DNA of 64,000 bases from Procambarus clarkii. Lineage: Eukaryota > Arthropoda > Malacostraca > Decapoda > Cambaridae. The notes beneath the pieces were generated by a model. That model did no database searches. It was not told the DNA's origin and saw nothing but the letters and a program-made list of their open reading frames with translations. The stretch spans positions 24,558,166 to 24,622,165 of the forward strand of contig NC_091165.1 of the NCBI RefSeq assembly GCF_040958095.1, given 5' to 3'. The first letter of the stretch is position 1. Every line of letters starts with the position of its first letter. Made by a program: the position numbers and the translations under genes. This document shows, piece after piece, positions 51,241 through 64,000 of this stretch.

Positions 51241-52509
51241 TATATGTTGATCATATCTATAGCAGCCACAATTTTTTACTAAATGCTGGTAATTGATAAA
51301 TCTCAATGCCAACTGATAATCTTTAACCTAAATATCAAAATTCAATATCAGCAGCTGAAAGCAAAAATGTGAGAAAGAAAACCTATTCTTGATTTATGTA
51401 GAATATTAAAAAAAGTTACAAGGTTCTAGTTATCAATGAATTGCCACCTACATGTACAAAATACAAACAATAAGGAAGTACCATACTGTAATAACAACAG
51501 GTAAAGCCATCAGTTTACAAGGAGTAAAATATATCTTATGTACAGCATACTCCCGGTTGTTTGTGGATGTAAATAATGCGTGCCAGGGCTAAGAACATTG
51601 TACTTACGAAAATTATAATACGATACGTTGTGTACAATAAAGTAAATAACACTATGTAACAAAATAGGTAGCAAGTGTTATTTTCTAACTGCTTATGCCT
51701 CCAACGTAAAGAAAAGTGTTATTATTTCCCTCAAACTTTGCTTTGAATGTTACATTAGGCAGATTAGGGAAGATGTCTGTGGTAGATCTTATCTAGAGCT
51801 GTGACAATTCATCATAGCTCTAGATAAATACCAGTAAGTTAATCATGTGTGTGGTCAATATGTAATCCATCTAACCACCTCACCATCTCTCTCTAATAGT
51901 TACGGAATGTGTTATGACTTGGCAGAAATATGAGAAAGGAATCAACGTCTAGAAGATGATACAGGCACAAGCAGTCTCTTTAGCGGTAGAATCCGCAAAG
52001 CCATTAGAGGACTAAAATAGCTGAGAACCTAGCAGAATTTTTGTCTTGTATGTGCTAAAGATAAGAAACAGCCAATGTTGGATTTCAATCACCATGGGAT
52101 GTGAAGGGTTAAAACATTCCAGGGTCATTAGAGAACAGTCAGTCAGCCACAATAGCAAACGAATGTTGGCGCATGGAAAATAATTGTCTTAAGAGCACAT
52201 AAAATGGCATAATGATAAACCATAAAAATAGTCATCTTTGGGACAGGAAATCCACATAAAGGCTTAATCTAAAAAAAAAAAAAAAAAAAAATAGAGAAGC
52301 CAACATCAGCATATCTTGACCCATTTGCAAACAAAACAGTAGCACATGATTTGCAGTCAAAATGTTTAAGGATTTCAGTTGATTTTGTATGGCCTTCACC
52401 ATACAGGTTAGGCTTTAACAAAATTTAACAAGTGGAATCTCTATGAGGTAAGGTAGGCACAATACAAAGGAACACATTGCAGGTGTGCACAGAGAGAAAA
52501 GCCTGTGCA
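51241..52509. other. Intergenic, no gene recognised
   Basis: AT-rich with a short inverted repeat near 51787-51828 (TTATCTAGAGCTGTGA / TCATAGCTCTAGATAA) and a poly-A run at 52271-52291. Confidence 0.4.
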
Positions 52510-53998
52510 TAAAAGAGGAACATAAGAATGTAAGAATAAAGGTAACTGCAGAAGGCCTACTGGCCCATACGAGGTGGCTCCTATTTATAACTATCCACTC
52601 CCTCTCATATACATGTCCAACCCACGTTTGAAACAATCATGAGACCACCTCCAGCACGTTACGCGGTAATTGGTTCCACAAAACAGCCCTGTTACCGATC
52701 CAGGCCTTTCCTAAATTTAAACTTATACAATTTATACCCATTGTTTTGTGTTCTGTCTTGTGTTCATACTTTTAATACCCTATTAGTATCCCCTTTATTA
52801 TGTCCATTCATCCACTTGTACACCTCTATCATGTCACCCCTAATTCTTCGCCTTTCTAGAAAATGTAATTAAAGCTTTGTTAATCTTTCTTCACATGACA
52901 GGTTTCTAATTTGGGGGGATTAACTTTTTCATCCTATGCTGGATGCATTCTAGTGAATTTATATCCTTTCTATAGTATGGCGACCAAAACTGAACTGCAT
53001 AATTTAAATGGGGCCTAACCAGAGCAAGTAAGTAATTATCAAAAGAAGGCACCAAACTGGGAAGGCTATGTAGCACCATCAAATGTGCGGGATAATCAGA
53101 GGGCGCTAAATATCACCAAGGATGCCAATATGAGAACAGAAACGCACAAGGCGAACGATATCTAAAGTATCCGAGTCACCAAGAATACTATCGAGACAAG
53201 CGACCGCGGGGGACGGTCGGAAAACAAGACACACGCTCGTCCCGGAAGTCAGAACATTCAACAAGGATATGCACGACCGTAAGAGGGACAATGCAATTAG
53301 GACAATAAGGAGCAGGGTGGCGCTCCATCAAGTGACCATGAGTTAAGTGAGTATGGCCAATACACAAACTCACCAGAGCCGTTTCCCACCGCCAATTACG
53401 GTGGTAGGAGGACAGCCACGAGGACACACAACTTTTAAGAGTATGCAGTTTGTTACCAGTAACAGACGACCAACAAGCCTGCCAACGGGTAAGGATGGAG
53501 GAATGGATAACCGGGTAAGTCGGAATAAGGAATACCTTAATGAGAGATGGGACACTAACCAGAGCAAGACATAGCTGGAGAACAACACTACCTGTAAGTG
53601 TCTTATTACTAATGCTTTGATTAATAAATCCCAGTGTCCTATTTGCCTTAGTATCAACATTTATGCATTGATTTTTGTTTTTGTTTTAAATTCTTACTAA
53701 TCGTGCCTTCCAGATCTCTTTCCCAATCTCAACACCATCTAGCTCATATCTTTTAACTCTAATATCATTATCTAGCCTCAAAACCTTACATTTGTCAGCA
53801 TTAAACTGCATCTGCTAATCTTTTGACCATTTCAAAACCTTATTTAGATCGTCTTAAAGTGATAGGGAGTCTTTTTCCGTGTTTATTACTCTCTCGATTT
53901 TTGTATCATCGGCAAATTTGCAAATATTGCTGCTCAAACCTGAATCTAAATTTAACTTGATAGACACACTGATGCATAAGAAAAAGGAGAGAAAATGC
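52510..53998 (-). mobile_element. Decayed LINE 3' half containing a nested LINE
   Basis: On the minus strand, from 53960 downward: CKFADDTKIERVINTEKDSL (FADD catalytic box), MQFNADKCKVLRL, GFINQSISNKTL, then, beyond the nested insertion, [20 protein letters not shown] and CFKRGLDMYM near the end. This is the region from the RT active site to the C-terminus of a LINE. Several in-frame stops are present (for example one after KDSLSL and one in the linker). It is 5'-truncated. The nested element is listed separately. Confidence 0.82.
53029..53568 (-). mobile_element. Nested LINE fragment (RNase H / C-terminal part) with target duplication
   Basis: The host sequence CTAACCAGAGCAAG occurs at 53015-53028 and again at 53555-53568, giving a 14-bp target-site duplication around the insertion. 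On the minus strand the insert encodes ETALVSLCIGHTHLTHGHLM, HPAPYCPNCIVPLTVVHILV and ECSDFRDERV, the C-terminal RNase H tail and CCHC-like block (CPNC...H..VEC) of Jockey/I-type LINEs. A leading part encodes SRLVSHLSLRYSLFRLTRLS-like residues. It is 5'-truncated and frame-shifted between the two parts. Confidence 0.82.
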
Positions 53999-56094
53999 TG
54001 AATCATTCCTGTTACATATAGTACGTGTATGCATTTTACCTTGAGGGTTACCTAGAGGCACTTTTGAGGAACATATGCCCCCTGAGCCTAGTCTCTGACC
54101 AAGAGATAAACAGAAAGATCACCAGATTGTTTCAAAAGAAGGTTAGATATATACTGTACATGAGGAAGCTTTGTCTGCCAAACATGGGCCAACAGACCTT
54201 CTACAGTTACATTTACTATAATGTATTTCCTTATGTTTACGTTCAAAGCATACAAGTATTGATCACTGTATTAATTCACACATGATAAATTCTTCTCAAT
54301 TATCGTCTTCCTCACAGCATGTTCCAGTTTCTTGATAGTCTCAATAATAACTCATTGCCTAGGAACAATGACTGACTGGCTCTCATCCTTCTTGATAATC
54401 TAGCATATAGCCAGCTTATCCTTTTAATAAAGAGAACTCTTTGTTGGTGGCCTCCTGGCAATTGAGAATACTGCTCAGGAACTTTTATGTATTAAATATG
54501 TTCACAGAACACCAAGGAAGGCAAGATAATGCACTTAGTATACCCTTCTAAGATCAAAAGCACAGACTAATTGGTAACTCCAAAATTGAATATTCAGTTG
54601 TTATTTTATGAATATGGTTAAATTACTGCTAATTAATAAGCATTCAGGTTTAAGCTTTAAATTAAAATCAACATACATTACAATTTATACATTTAAAGCC
54701 CAGAGCAGCACAAGGGTTAAAGCATTTGTAATGATTTTTTTTAAACATGATATTTTTTGTACAAACAAATCAGATTGCTATGTAAACTTACATACAACTG
54801 ATCACGATCACGGTCAACATATAAATGGTCTAAATTTTTACCTCGCATAGATGTGGTCCATATTAGATCCCTTTGTGTACAACCGGGAGTGTACTTTTAT
54901 GTAACTGATATCTAGACACCTCTTAATTACCAAACCTAGTAGTTGTGGGCAATGAGTACACTATTCCCTTCAGTTTCTTTGTTTAGCTACAATGTTTTCC
55001 CTATTAATCAGATGCATTGCCTCCACAGAAATATTGACACACAATGCGGTGCATGTAACTAAAACTACATAGCTTTCATATTGTTGGATGATCACCTTAA
55101 CAGAAGGACATTTGTACAAATTCTACTTATTCAAAGTAAGAAGTTATTTACATGACATAAATCCGTGCTTTACAGGTGAAAATAAATACTTTGTACAAAA
55201 ATGAGCTGTACACTCCTTCTATTTAAAAATATTTACCAGGTTTATGAAATGGAAGAAAGCTGTATTTGAAAATACAGTTACCTGCGATATCAAAACTAAC
55301 CTACATACAATTGCTAATGAATGAAATACAAACTCGACAAATGGGCTGCCACAGAAAATGTTACCGTGACAGTCAGGCAGTCAGCATTGAGTGCATAAAA
55401 CCTTTGCTAAAAATACAGTACTGTACAGTACATCATTCTGCACAGATCAGGGCAGAAATTATTCTTAACTGCCACATCAGGGTTCAGGAGTTACATAGGC
55501 TAGAATGTTCACCTGCACCTTCAAATAGTATAAATCATTATATACAATGACATCAAATACAGTATATGTATGTATATATGCACACAGAACAAATTAAATT
55601 AATCTGAGCACTTTCATGATTCAATACATTTTATTTGAAAATGTATTTAATTACAAAAGTGCTTGAATTAATTTTGTTTAATTTTCCTATGCAGAGACTT
55701 ATGCATAACTGAATCACATGTTTTGTGATTATTCTGGCATGTATATACCAGTACTTGAATATGTACATGCATGAATATATGCACATGTATGTATGTAGTT
55801 CCTAATAGCCAGAAGTGCACTAATCAAGGTCCATTTTACCTTTAAAATAAACCATTTTTTATATCTTTGCAAAAATAGTCAGATTTTAAGTAAGCAGAGT
55901 ACTGTATATTGGCAACATTAATAACTAACTTTATAGGTTGCTAAGTTACTTTTGGCACAAATACAAAAAATTACATATCATGTACGTAAGTTAAAATTTA
56001 AAGCTCTATCAATATAAACGCTAACTTTTTTTTTAAATGGAAATATTTATGGAAATTTGGCTTGTTAGGCAACTTAGGCTATTATGTTCAATTT

Positions 56095-56130
<36 letters not shown>
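53999..56130. other. Intergenic, no gene recognised
   Basis: AT-rich. A degraded piece like the end of the telomere-motif MITE (TTTGGCTTGTTAGGCAACTT near 56055) precedes a short TA tract (56099-56130). Confidence 0.4.
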
Positions 56131-56627
<497 letters not shown>

Positions 56628-56649
56628 CGTACATACACACACACACACA

Positions 56650-57012
56650 CACTTACACACTGAAGGACAAGAGCTACGAGGAGAGGCATTAAATATGCCA
56701 AAACTAGAGGATAGAAGAAAAAGAGGCGAAATGATCATTACGTACAAAGTATTAACAGGAATTGATAAAATTGATAGGTAAGATTTCCTGAGACCTGGAA
56801 CTTCAAGAACAAGAGGTCATAGAATTAAACTAACTAAACAAAGATGCCGAAGAAATATAAGAAAATTCACTTTCGCAAACAAAGTGGTAGACGGTTAAAA
56901 CAAGTTGGGTGAGAATGTGGTGGAGGCCAAAACCGTCAGAAATGTCAAAGCGTTATATGACAGAGTGCTGGGAAGATGGGACACCATGAGCATAGCTCTC
57001 ATCTTGTAACTA
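56650..57012 (+). mobile_element. LINE 3' end, decayed copy
   Basis: Encodes NMPKLEDRRKRGEMIITYKV and LTGIDKIDR, then after stops TKQRCRRNIRKFTFANKVVD and VRNVKALYDRVLGRW. This is the same region as 10476-11174 but with stops (for example after KIDR and VVDG). It ends CATCTTGTAACTACACATGC and runs into AC/TA-rich DNA. Confidence 0.82.
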
Positions 57013-58816
57013 CACATGCATATATTTATATACACACACATACGGTATTGTATCATATAATGAAAGATTGCTTGGGCATTTGCTAAAATTCTCTCAAAGA
57101 ATCTACATGGTGAAGAAAATTAGTGAGACAAGATGCAATAGTCCATTACATGTATGCCTACCAATTGCAATTGCATACATCTAAGCTACTGAGATGCCTG
57201 CCTTAATATTATATTCACTTTAGGCAGCACAATACAGTAAGAAAATATATATATATATATTTTACACTCACATCACCAAATCCAAAGGACTGTAATACCA
57301 ATCATTAACAATTGAAAATATGCACACACACACACACATAATTCTTGATATGCAAACTAATTCTTTAAAAAACCACAGTTGATAATCAATGTTAATACAA
57401 AATATACCTTTATAAACCTAAATGACATTCAACTGGAGGTAGTAATAGTGCACCAGATTAATTTGCATCAACCCATTCCTCTCTTGGTTAGGATCCTCTC
57501 GTCCCAAACGCCTGCCTTTGCTGCCGTTAAGCCCATTAATGACCATTTGTAGTGTTCCTCACTATCTCAAGATATTAATAACTGGACATGATTTCATGCT
57601 GTCCTGTAAAATATAATAGCAGTTATATTTGACAGTCAAAATTCATCAAATGCAATCAATGTTTTTAGCTGTCACTTGAGAATTTGCTAGTGTTATTACA
57701 GCACTTGTTGGTGAAATGTATAAATGTATGTATACCCTTGTAAAATACACAACAATAATGGATGTCATGCAGGTTACACAAATTCAAATGAGACTTCACC
57801 AACAACTGTGGATATGCCTTCTCATTTTACCATGCTATCTTAATTACATATCTTAAATTATTAACATTTTCAAGTAGGTTAGGGTGTATATCCTTAACAT
57901 AAAATAGAGAGAGGAATGGGTATGGTAAATGGGTTGCAAGAAGATTAACATATTTAAGAAAATTAATAATATAACATATATACGTAGTACCTTACTGAAA
58001 AGATAAATTTCTTTTTCAAATGGTCATTTAACAAATTAAGAATTTTCCATTTATTGATAATAAATCAATACTCATAACCTTATTTTAAAAGTAAAATGCA
58101 AATAAAATGAAATGTTGGAAAAAATAATATGCTGTCAAAATGTAATATGTAGAGTATATAAAGTACTAAAACTCATGTTAAACATGAGCTGCTGCTTCTA
58201 GCGAATAATTCCAATTACTACTAATCTTATGTAGAGATGAAATTTAATGCAGAATTAACATACCTTTGTATATGCACATTTACAATACCATACCAGTATG
58301 GCAATTCATTTTAATTTGCTACCTGATGAAAACAAAATGTTGTAACAATGCACAACACATTCAATCCCAAATGAGATAATTATTTTTGCTCAACTTTCTA
58401 AAAATCACAATACAGTATCCATCTATGATGGGCTTCTTCTTTAAGATTTCAGTACCACTGAAACTAGGCACCTTGACCCAATTACCACTGTTCTGTACAC
58501 TATTTTCCTTTTTATTACCACAAGAACCTTGGTATTTTCTATCATTCCACACTCCCTGCTAATCTGAGGAAATTGTTACTGCATCTTTATGTATCAAAGG
58601 CACATCTATCCTCAACAAATGTTAAGGTAAGTGCATTTTCACTTTTACTAAAAACATCACTGGGTTAAACATTTAACAGAACTCTCAATAATTATGGCAC
58701 TATGACTAGATAAAATATACCTAAACAATTCTATAAATGGGGGTTAAACACCAAAACTGTCAAAACAATAAACATTCAATGTTAAATTAAAGCACACGAC
58801 ATTAAGTGGCGAAAGC
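57013..58816. other. AT-rich flank, probably including the OTUD7-like 3' UTR
   Basis: No coding sequence recognised. On the minus strand an AATAAA (plus-strand TTTATT at 58511-58516) lies about 300 bp downstream of the stop codon of the OTUD7-like gene and could be its poly(A) signal. Confidence 0.35.
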
Positions 58817-61800
58817 CTATAGTTGGACAGACTTTATCTGCTGCACCATCACATTTTTGTGACCTTTGCTGTTATTTTCCTGGTAACACCGAGAGCAATA
58901 TCCACCGGTTGAACAACTTCCATAAAACTTACAGTCTCGTGTTAGACAAGGCTGTGATGGACTGTCAGACCTGTCCTCTCCTCGGACACTGACATTCACA
59001 TCATCTATAGCAACAGGTGTAAAGGTTTCTGAGCTCTGGCAGCCCATTGTGGTTGTTATGACAGTAGCAGGTGAAAGCTGCAAGGGCAAATCTGGTTCCA
59101 CTGAATGAGTATTGGTGCATACAGAGCTAACATTGGTTGGACCAGCAGACTGAGATTTAGCAATGTTATAGCTAGGAACTGTAGAACTATCACTGTAGAA
59201 AGTAGAATTAGATAAATATAATGTACCATCTTTTTTAGAGGACAAAGGTTGGATAACTGGAATTTTTGATGCATCTGATGCTGATGCAGCATCCAGCTCA
59301 GCATAAAATTTGGACTTCCCAGCCCCATACTGTGGCCCATCAGCCCGGAAATGTGTTGATTTGGGGGAATTTAGATTGCCTGTTGTCTGTCGCTTGTACT
59401 TTTGCTCTTGCTCTTTTTGCTTGGAAAAGCACGATGAGCACATGTAAGATGTAAGTGCTGTGCCATACATGTTGCAGCCAGGATTAATACACTGCACAGG
59501 GCCTTCCATTTCAGATTGATGCTCCAACTGTTCTAGTTTTAATTGCTTTATCTCCTCCTCTTGTCTCTTCTTCAATTCTGCATCCTTTTCAAACCTACGA
59601 CGTGCAGTATTGAGATAGTTGCGCACCATTTCTTCTTGGTATGCATGGCGCTTTTCAGTGTGAATCATAGCTGCTAAAATGTAATTCTGATGTGTGGAAA
59701 CTTTCAGCATGCGGCCATTTTTTGTCACACTGCAAGTTTTTATATATTCGTCTTTTTTCTTAAATGACCCAGTCCGACCCAGTTTTGACAAAGTACCAAA
59801 ATTCTTTTTAATCTTTTTTGACATTGTCTTACCAATACTTCCAAATTGCTTTGCAACCGTTTGTAGCTGCTTAGAGGCCTTGCTTTTACTTGCAAAAATC
59901 CCACTTGCTCCATCTATGAATGGAGGGCCTTCATCAGAGTCAAAACTTGACTCTGAAGATTTTTTCTCAATCTCTGGGTGATAATTCTCAGGTGAGTCGG
60001 CTTCGTCCACTGCCTGACAAGCCTCAAGATAACCTGGTGGGATTGGCACCTGCCAAGGAAAAGTGACCAATGCTTGAAAGTGCAAGTTAAAATATTTATT
60101 ATTAATGATATTTAAATTGATATGTAACGTATTGTATATATTGCAACATTAACTGAAGTGCACACAGCCATGCTCAGGTACCTCTTCTCCAATCCCTCCT
60201 CTCTATTCCCCATCACCATCATCTCCATCCACCTCTCTCCACATTCCCCCTTCTCTCCTTTGCTTCCCCCCCCCCCCTTCCTAATCTATAGTTGTTAATC
60301 TATAAACTATTTTTTAAAACTTGTTTCTGTATGACTTAACAAAACTTGTATGGTTTGTGTAACTCTGGCCCTATGTATGTATGACTTGTATAACACTGGC
60401 CCCTAACACTGAGAAGGACGAGTTTCTTGTCAAGGTGTCTTTTGAGGTGAAATGTTAGTATAAATGTACTATTATAGTTTATTGCAATACCTCAGAGGAC
60501 TCACCATTTTCATAAAGAATCTATATTTATATTCTATGCAGTTTCATTAGTGCCCAAGGAAGAGCTAAACACTTGCCTAAACAAACACTTGAGTTTAAGC
60601 TCAGAAAAAAAAAAAAAAAAAAAAAATATATTATATATATATATATATATATTAGTTAATAGTTATAGTAAAACTGTAAGGTATCCTTACTGGGTATACC
60701 AAAAAATCTAACCTGGGTTACATCAAGATATTCATTGAGGAGTCCAACTTGATCATGATTAGTTATGGTGAGCTTCTGTACAATTATTGGGTTTTGGTCA
60801 TCTTGTCCCCACACAAAGTCTTCCCCTGGGTCAATCACAAATTGGATAGGTAGCAGCTCATGGCAACAGTCAGTCAAGGGAACCACAGCTGTAGCATAAA
60901 AAAAATACCTTTAAAAGGCTTAGCTTAAAAAACATAAAAGATATTCTTAACATAACTAGAAAGGTAGCTTGCTCAGCAAGTTGCAAAATAATAAGCCTGT
61001 AGATAACACACAGTTTTATACCCCCACTGATAACAGGATGGCATACTGACAATATTAACCTAAGTACTCTGTCATTAACATTTTCATATTTCAAACCTGT
61101 TTATAGGGCAAGAATATCAATCTTTATAAATAAAAATTACTAGAAACTAAGTTTCTTTAGTACGACACAAAAAGAAAATGCTGTTGATGAATAATGTCGG
61201 TGTTTAGAGACACAACTAAACTTACCAAAATTTGTAAAAGATTTATAATCCTTTTCAGTTTGTAAAACTATTTATAGACTAAGAAGATTAATTTTCACAC
61301 AACCATATTCAGACATTAGTGGTCTTGTGAATACAGTAGTTAAAAAAAAAATTATAACCATTATCTTGTGTGTGATATATACCATCAACACACACAAATA
61401 GTAGTTAGTAAATCGATTTGAAAACATTTTGGACTGATTAATGCACTAATGAGCTATTGTAACACAAAGATGTGTGTAGCTGATGACTCGTCAATGAATC
61501 ATGAATGAAAAATGCCAGGGGGGGGGGGGGGAGCAGTAATGAAAATGGGTACACCTGTTTCATCAGTCCGTGAGATAAGTCTGATCCTAAAGCCAGGCAA
61601 AAATGTGGATCTTTCAAAGCAGAGACAAAATATTCCAATTTAAATTCTTTATTTGGCTTGGAAAGAGAATAGTAAATAGATGATTACATGAAGGGCAAAG
61701 TGACACATAGCAGATACCTGAATAAAACTGCTAAAACAAAAACAGTGTACTGTAATACATATGATTTCTGAAAAATGTATGAATATACTTAAAGTATGAT

Positions 61801-62112
61801 ATATAGTCTCTAAGACAGATGAAGTGATGATATTTAAAAGACAAATTGTCATTTCAACATCCTGCTCAGGTTGCAATCCTGAAAGAAATTAGCAAATATG
61901 AGAGGGGAAAATTAAAAATCTATTTAATGAATCTTACCAGGAAGCTGAGAGGCACTACATTCTGCCTGTGTTTCCATAACAACCAGAGCAGAGAAATGAG
62001 CAGCGTCATACGTCAAAAGCAGCGGAGAGCGTTGACACTCGCGTGGAGGACACTCCAAGGGAAGGTATACCCCACCAAAAGGGATGGGAGCTAATGGTTC
62101 ACCACTGACATC
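58817..62112 (-). CDS. OTUD7/Cezanne-like deubiquitinase, last three coding exons
   Basis: Exons 62112-61938, 60888-60713 and 60049-58817 (TAG) join in phase (1, then 0) and encode the C-terminal 527 residues. Exon 1 shows [19 protein letters not shown] and [14 protein letters not shown], the end of the OTU catalytic domain of OTUD7A/B; His at 61996-61998 matches the catalytic His. Exon 2 continues with [20 protein letters not shown] and WGQDDQN, also typical of OTUD7. Exon 3 has a basic segment ([20 protein letters not shown]), a charged coiled-coil-like stretch ([20 protein letters not shown]) and two A20-type zinc fingers, Cx4Cx11Cx2C, at about 59491-59429 and 58948-58886. Known OTUD7 enzymes cut ubiquitin chains (Lys11 for Cezanne) in the cytoplasm and restrain NF-kB signalling. 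The catalytic Cys and N-terminal exons are not in view; they should lie beyond 62112, probably outside the window. Confidence 0.9.
60050..60712 (-). other. Intron of the OTUD7-like gene
   Basis: 663 bp; donor CAG/GTTAG at 60712 and acceptor TTGGCAG at 60050 (minus strand). It contains a poly-A and TA tract at 60606-60650 and C-rich patches. No other feature seen. Confidence 0.8.
60889..61937 (-). other. Intron of the OTUD7-like gene
   Basis: 1049 bp; donor CTG/GTAAG at 61937 and acceptor GCTACAG at 60889 (minus strand). A poly-G run is at 61519-61532. No repeat family recognised. Confidence 0.8.
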
Positions 62113-64000
62113 CTAATAAAGACATACATGTGTCTGAAAATTTTACAAGCATATCAAAAACACAAGTTAGAAGACAAAAAAAAATTCACTTGTTGCTATG
62201 TTGAGCATTTGGGTGAACCTAATGACAAGTCAAACAAGGTTCAGTCATTTTTTTTGCCAATAAGAAAAAATAAATGAAGGGCATTAATGATATAAATACA
62301 ACCAAAATCTAAACATTTGCTTTAAATCGAAAAAATTGCTGCTTATGATATTCATTGTCAATTCTCTTGTTCCAGTTGCCACCTAACCTAAACTAACTCA
62401 GCATTAACCTAACCAAACATAACTTAATGTAGCTTAACTTATACATTAAAGCATAACTAATTGGAAGGAGCAAGTAAAAATTTGATAACTCTACCTGATA
62501 CTGTAACTAAATCATGTTAGATTAGGATGATTTATCATGGTTGGAAGCAAGTTACTCCATTTGAACAAATGTTCACATCTGTAATCTTACTACCTGTATC
62601 ATATCAGACAATTAATTCCAAGTGCTCTTAAAAAGCATCTTTTTGAGCAGGTCACAAAGTTGTTACCTTAGTAATGGTACCAAGATGCTAGTACAGTATG
62701 TGGTTCATTCCCAAAATCCCCCTGAACCCACATGTATGCATAATACACTGCAGAGAAGAATGCTATGTGGATATCTACATGGCTGACGAAATTTAACTAC
62801 TGCACTCTGCAATGCAACCGAGACAAGTGTGCCTTACTGCAACTAATTACAGTAAGGAGGTTGAACCTCCTTACTGGCAAGGTAGTGAACCTTGGCAGTC
62901 TTCAATATCATAGGTATTCAACACTAGACTGCCAGTAGACAAAGATCATGACGAATAAAAGCCTGACAACAAAAATATATACACAAAGATTAGGCCCCTC
63001 TAGAAGAAGCATATTTCATTCTTGGCCAAGAAAAAAAATTGAAGCAGATGCATTCAAAATGCAACCCCCAACTCAACAGTAAATGAGACAAAACCAATAA
63101 AGTGAAAGAGCATGGAACTTAACCAAACGATTATTTACAGCAATGGCTAATAAAACAAAACCTTACAAGTCAGATGCAACGTAAGGTGTTCATCTCCTAG
63201 CTACTCTGTTGACATATGCTGGCTGACATCTAAAAGATGTGGGAGGCAATGGCCAGGCAAGCAGGCTAACTAACAGTTAGCAGTGTGCTACATGCTGTCT
63301 CTCTGAGATTGAGTAGTACTCAGAAGGGAGATATAAACATAGGTGAATGAACCTTCTGGAGGCGTTTCCAGGATGGATAGTCTTCTTCAGTGTTTCCCTT
63401 GCCCCAGTATAACCTGGTGGGAATGTTTAAAAGACCCTACAATACACTAAGGTGAAAAGTTGACCTGTCTGGATGGTCAATTCTGTTCAGATGAGTCTGC
63501 CTCCTACTTAATCAAGATCTTCATACCTATATACTTCTCAGATTAAGAGCTTTTTTGCCATCAGCCACTTCTACCCAAATAGTTTCTAAATGGTCATCAG
63601 TCTTTCTCTTGCTTTTGTTTAATGCTGCATTTCTGATCCTACCTCACAAATATTACCACTTCTGTACCTTTCCTATCTGTTCTATCTACATGGAAATGTT
63701 TGTAACCCCCTAATCCAACATTCAACCATATAGCCTACGGTATTGAGTATGTTAAAGTCATGTCTGCTATTAGATCAACCTACTTTACACACGAGTGCTT
63801 TAAGATCATTAAATTGAAATTATTTATTAGTTCCTCATACTAACCCATACCAACATAATTTCATACAACTGAGAGCCAGACAAAAAGCTTATTCCCATTA
63901 CTGGAAAAAGTGTTGTCCATCCTGTCTACTATGTTACCAATACCAGCCCTAATCCTATTATGTGCATCATTTTCAACAACAGGTGGCTCTGTCTACATAT
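62113..64000 (-). other. Probable intron upstream in the OTUD7-like gene; no exon recognised
   Basis: The exon ending at 62112 begins with a clean acceptor (TTATTAG), so transcription continues from higher coordinates. I searched by eye for the expected upstream OTU block (catalytic Cys motif GDGNCLLH-like) and saw none up to 64000. Confidence 0.5.

Noticed and set aside
63353-63413. Possible upstream OTUD7 exon (minus strand, reading YWGKGNTEEDYPSWKRLQ)
   Set aside because: It has acceptor-like and donor-like ends, but only 61 bp and no clear match to the OTUD7 block expected before the exon at 62112.

Overview
The window is eukaryotic genomic DNA, most likely from a decapod crustacean. This is inferred from introns with GT/AG boundaries, very dense microsatellites, several tRNA-derived SINE families, CR1/Jockey-like LINE fragments, arthropod-type (TTAGG)n-like motifs inside small inverted-repeat elements, and two arthropod/animal-type host genes. 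I cannot name the species. No bacterial genes, CRISPR arrays, rRNA genes or clear retroviral elements were seen.

Layout. About 1-31 kb is accessory DNA: LINE pieces (about 4.7-6.0, 10.5-11.2, 16.6, 18.7-20.9 and 27 kb), SINEs with recognisable Pol III boxes, fold-back and inverted-repeat elements, long (TA)n, (GT)n and (GA)n tracts, and two striking minisatellites (72-bp unit at about 12-12.9 kb; 30-bp CpG-rich unit at about 16.1-16.6 kb). The only host coding signal there is a short first exon with a signal peptide on the minus strand (29170-29254). From 33.3 to 37.9 kb on the plus strand lies a nine-exon gene whose exons join in frame without a break. I read it as a perilipin of the insect Lsd-1 type (about 684 residues) with a very unusual C-terminal tail of 33 decapeptide repeats. 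About 38-58.8 kb is AT-rich and mostly without recognisable genes. It holds sparse SINEs, fold-back elements, a LINE with another LINE nested in it (52.5-54.0 kb, bounded by a 14-bp target duplication) and a second copy of the telomere-motif inverted-repeat element (56.1-56.5 kb). From 62.1 down to 58.8 kb on the minus strand are the last three coding exons of an OTUD7/Cezanne-type deubiquitinase, carrying the catalytic-histidine part of the OTU domain and two A20-type zinc fingers. Its 5' exons lie beyond the window or were not recognised.

The two host genes are neighbours on opposite strands, with convergent 3' ends about 21 kb apart. Nothing suggests that they work together: one would coat lipid droplets and the other trim ubiquitin chains. 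The mobile elements do seem to be linked. The commonest SINE shares its 3' tail with a LINE 3' end found in the same window, and LINE 3' ends repeatedly run straight into (AC/GT)n tracts, so element tails probably seeded part of the microsatellite load. All family assignments are from reading motifs by eye; no database search was possible.
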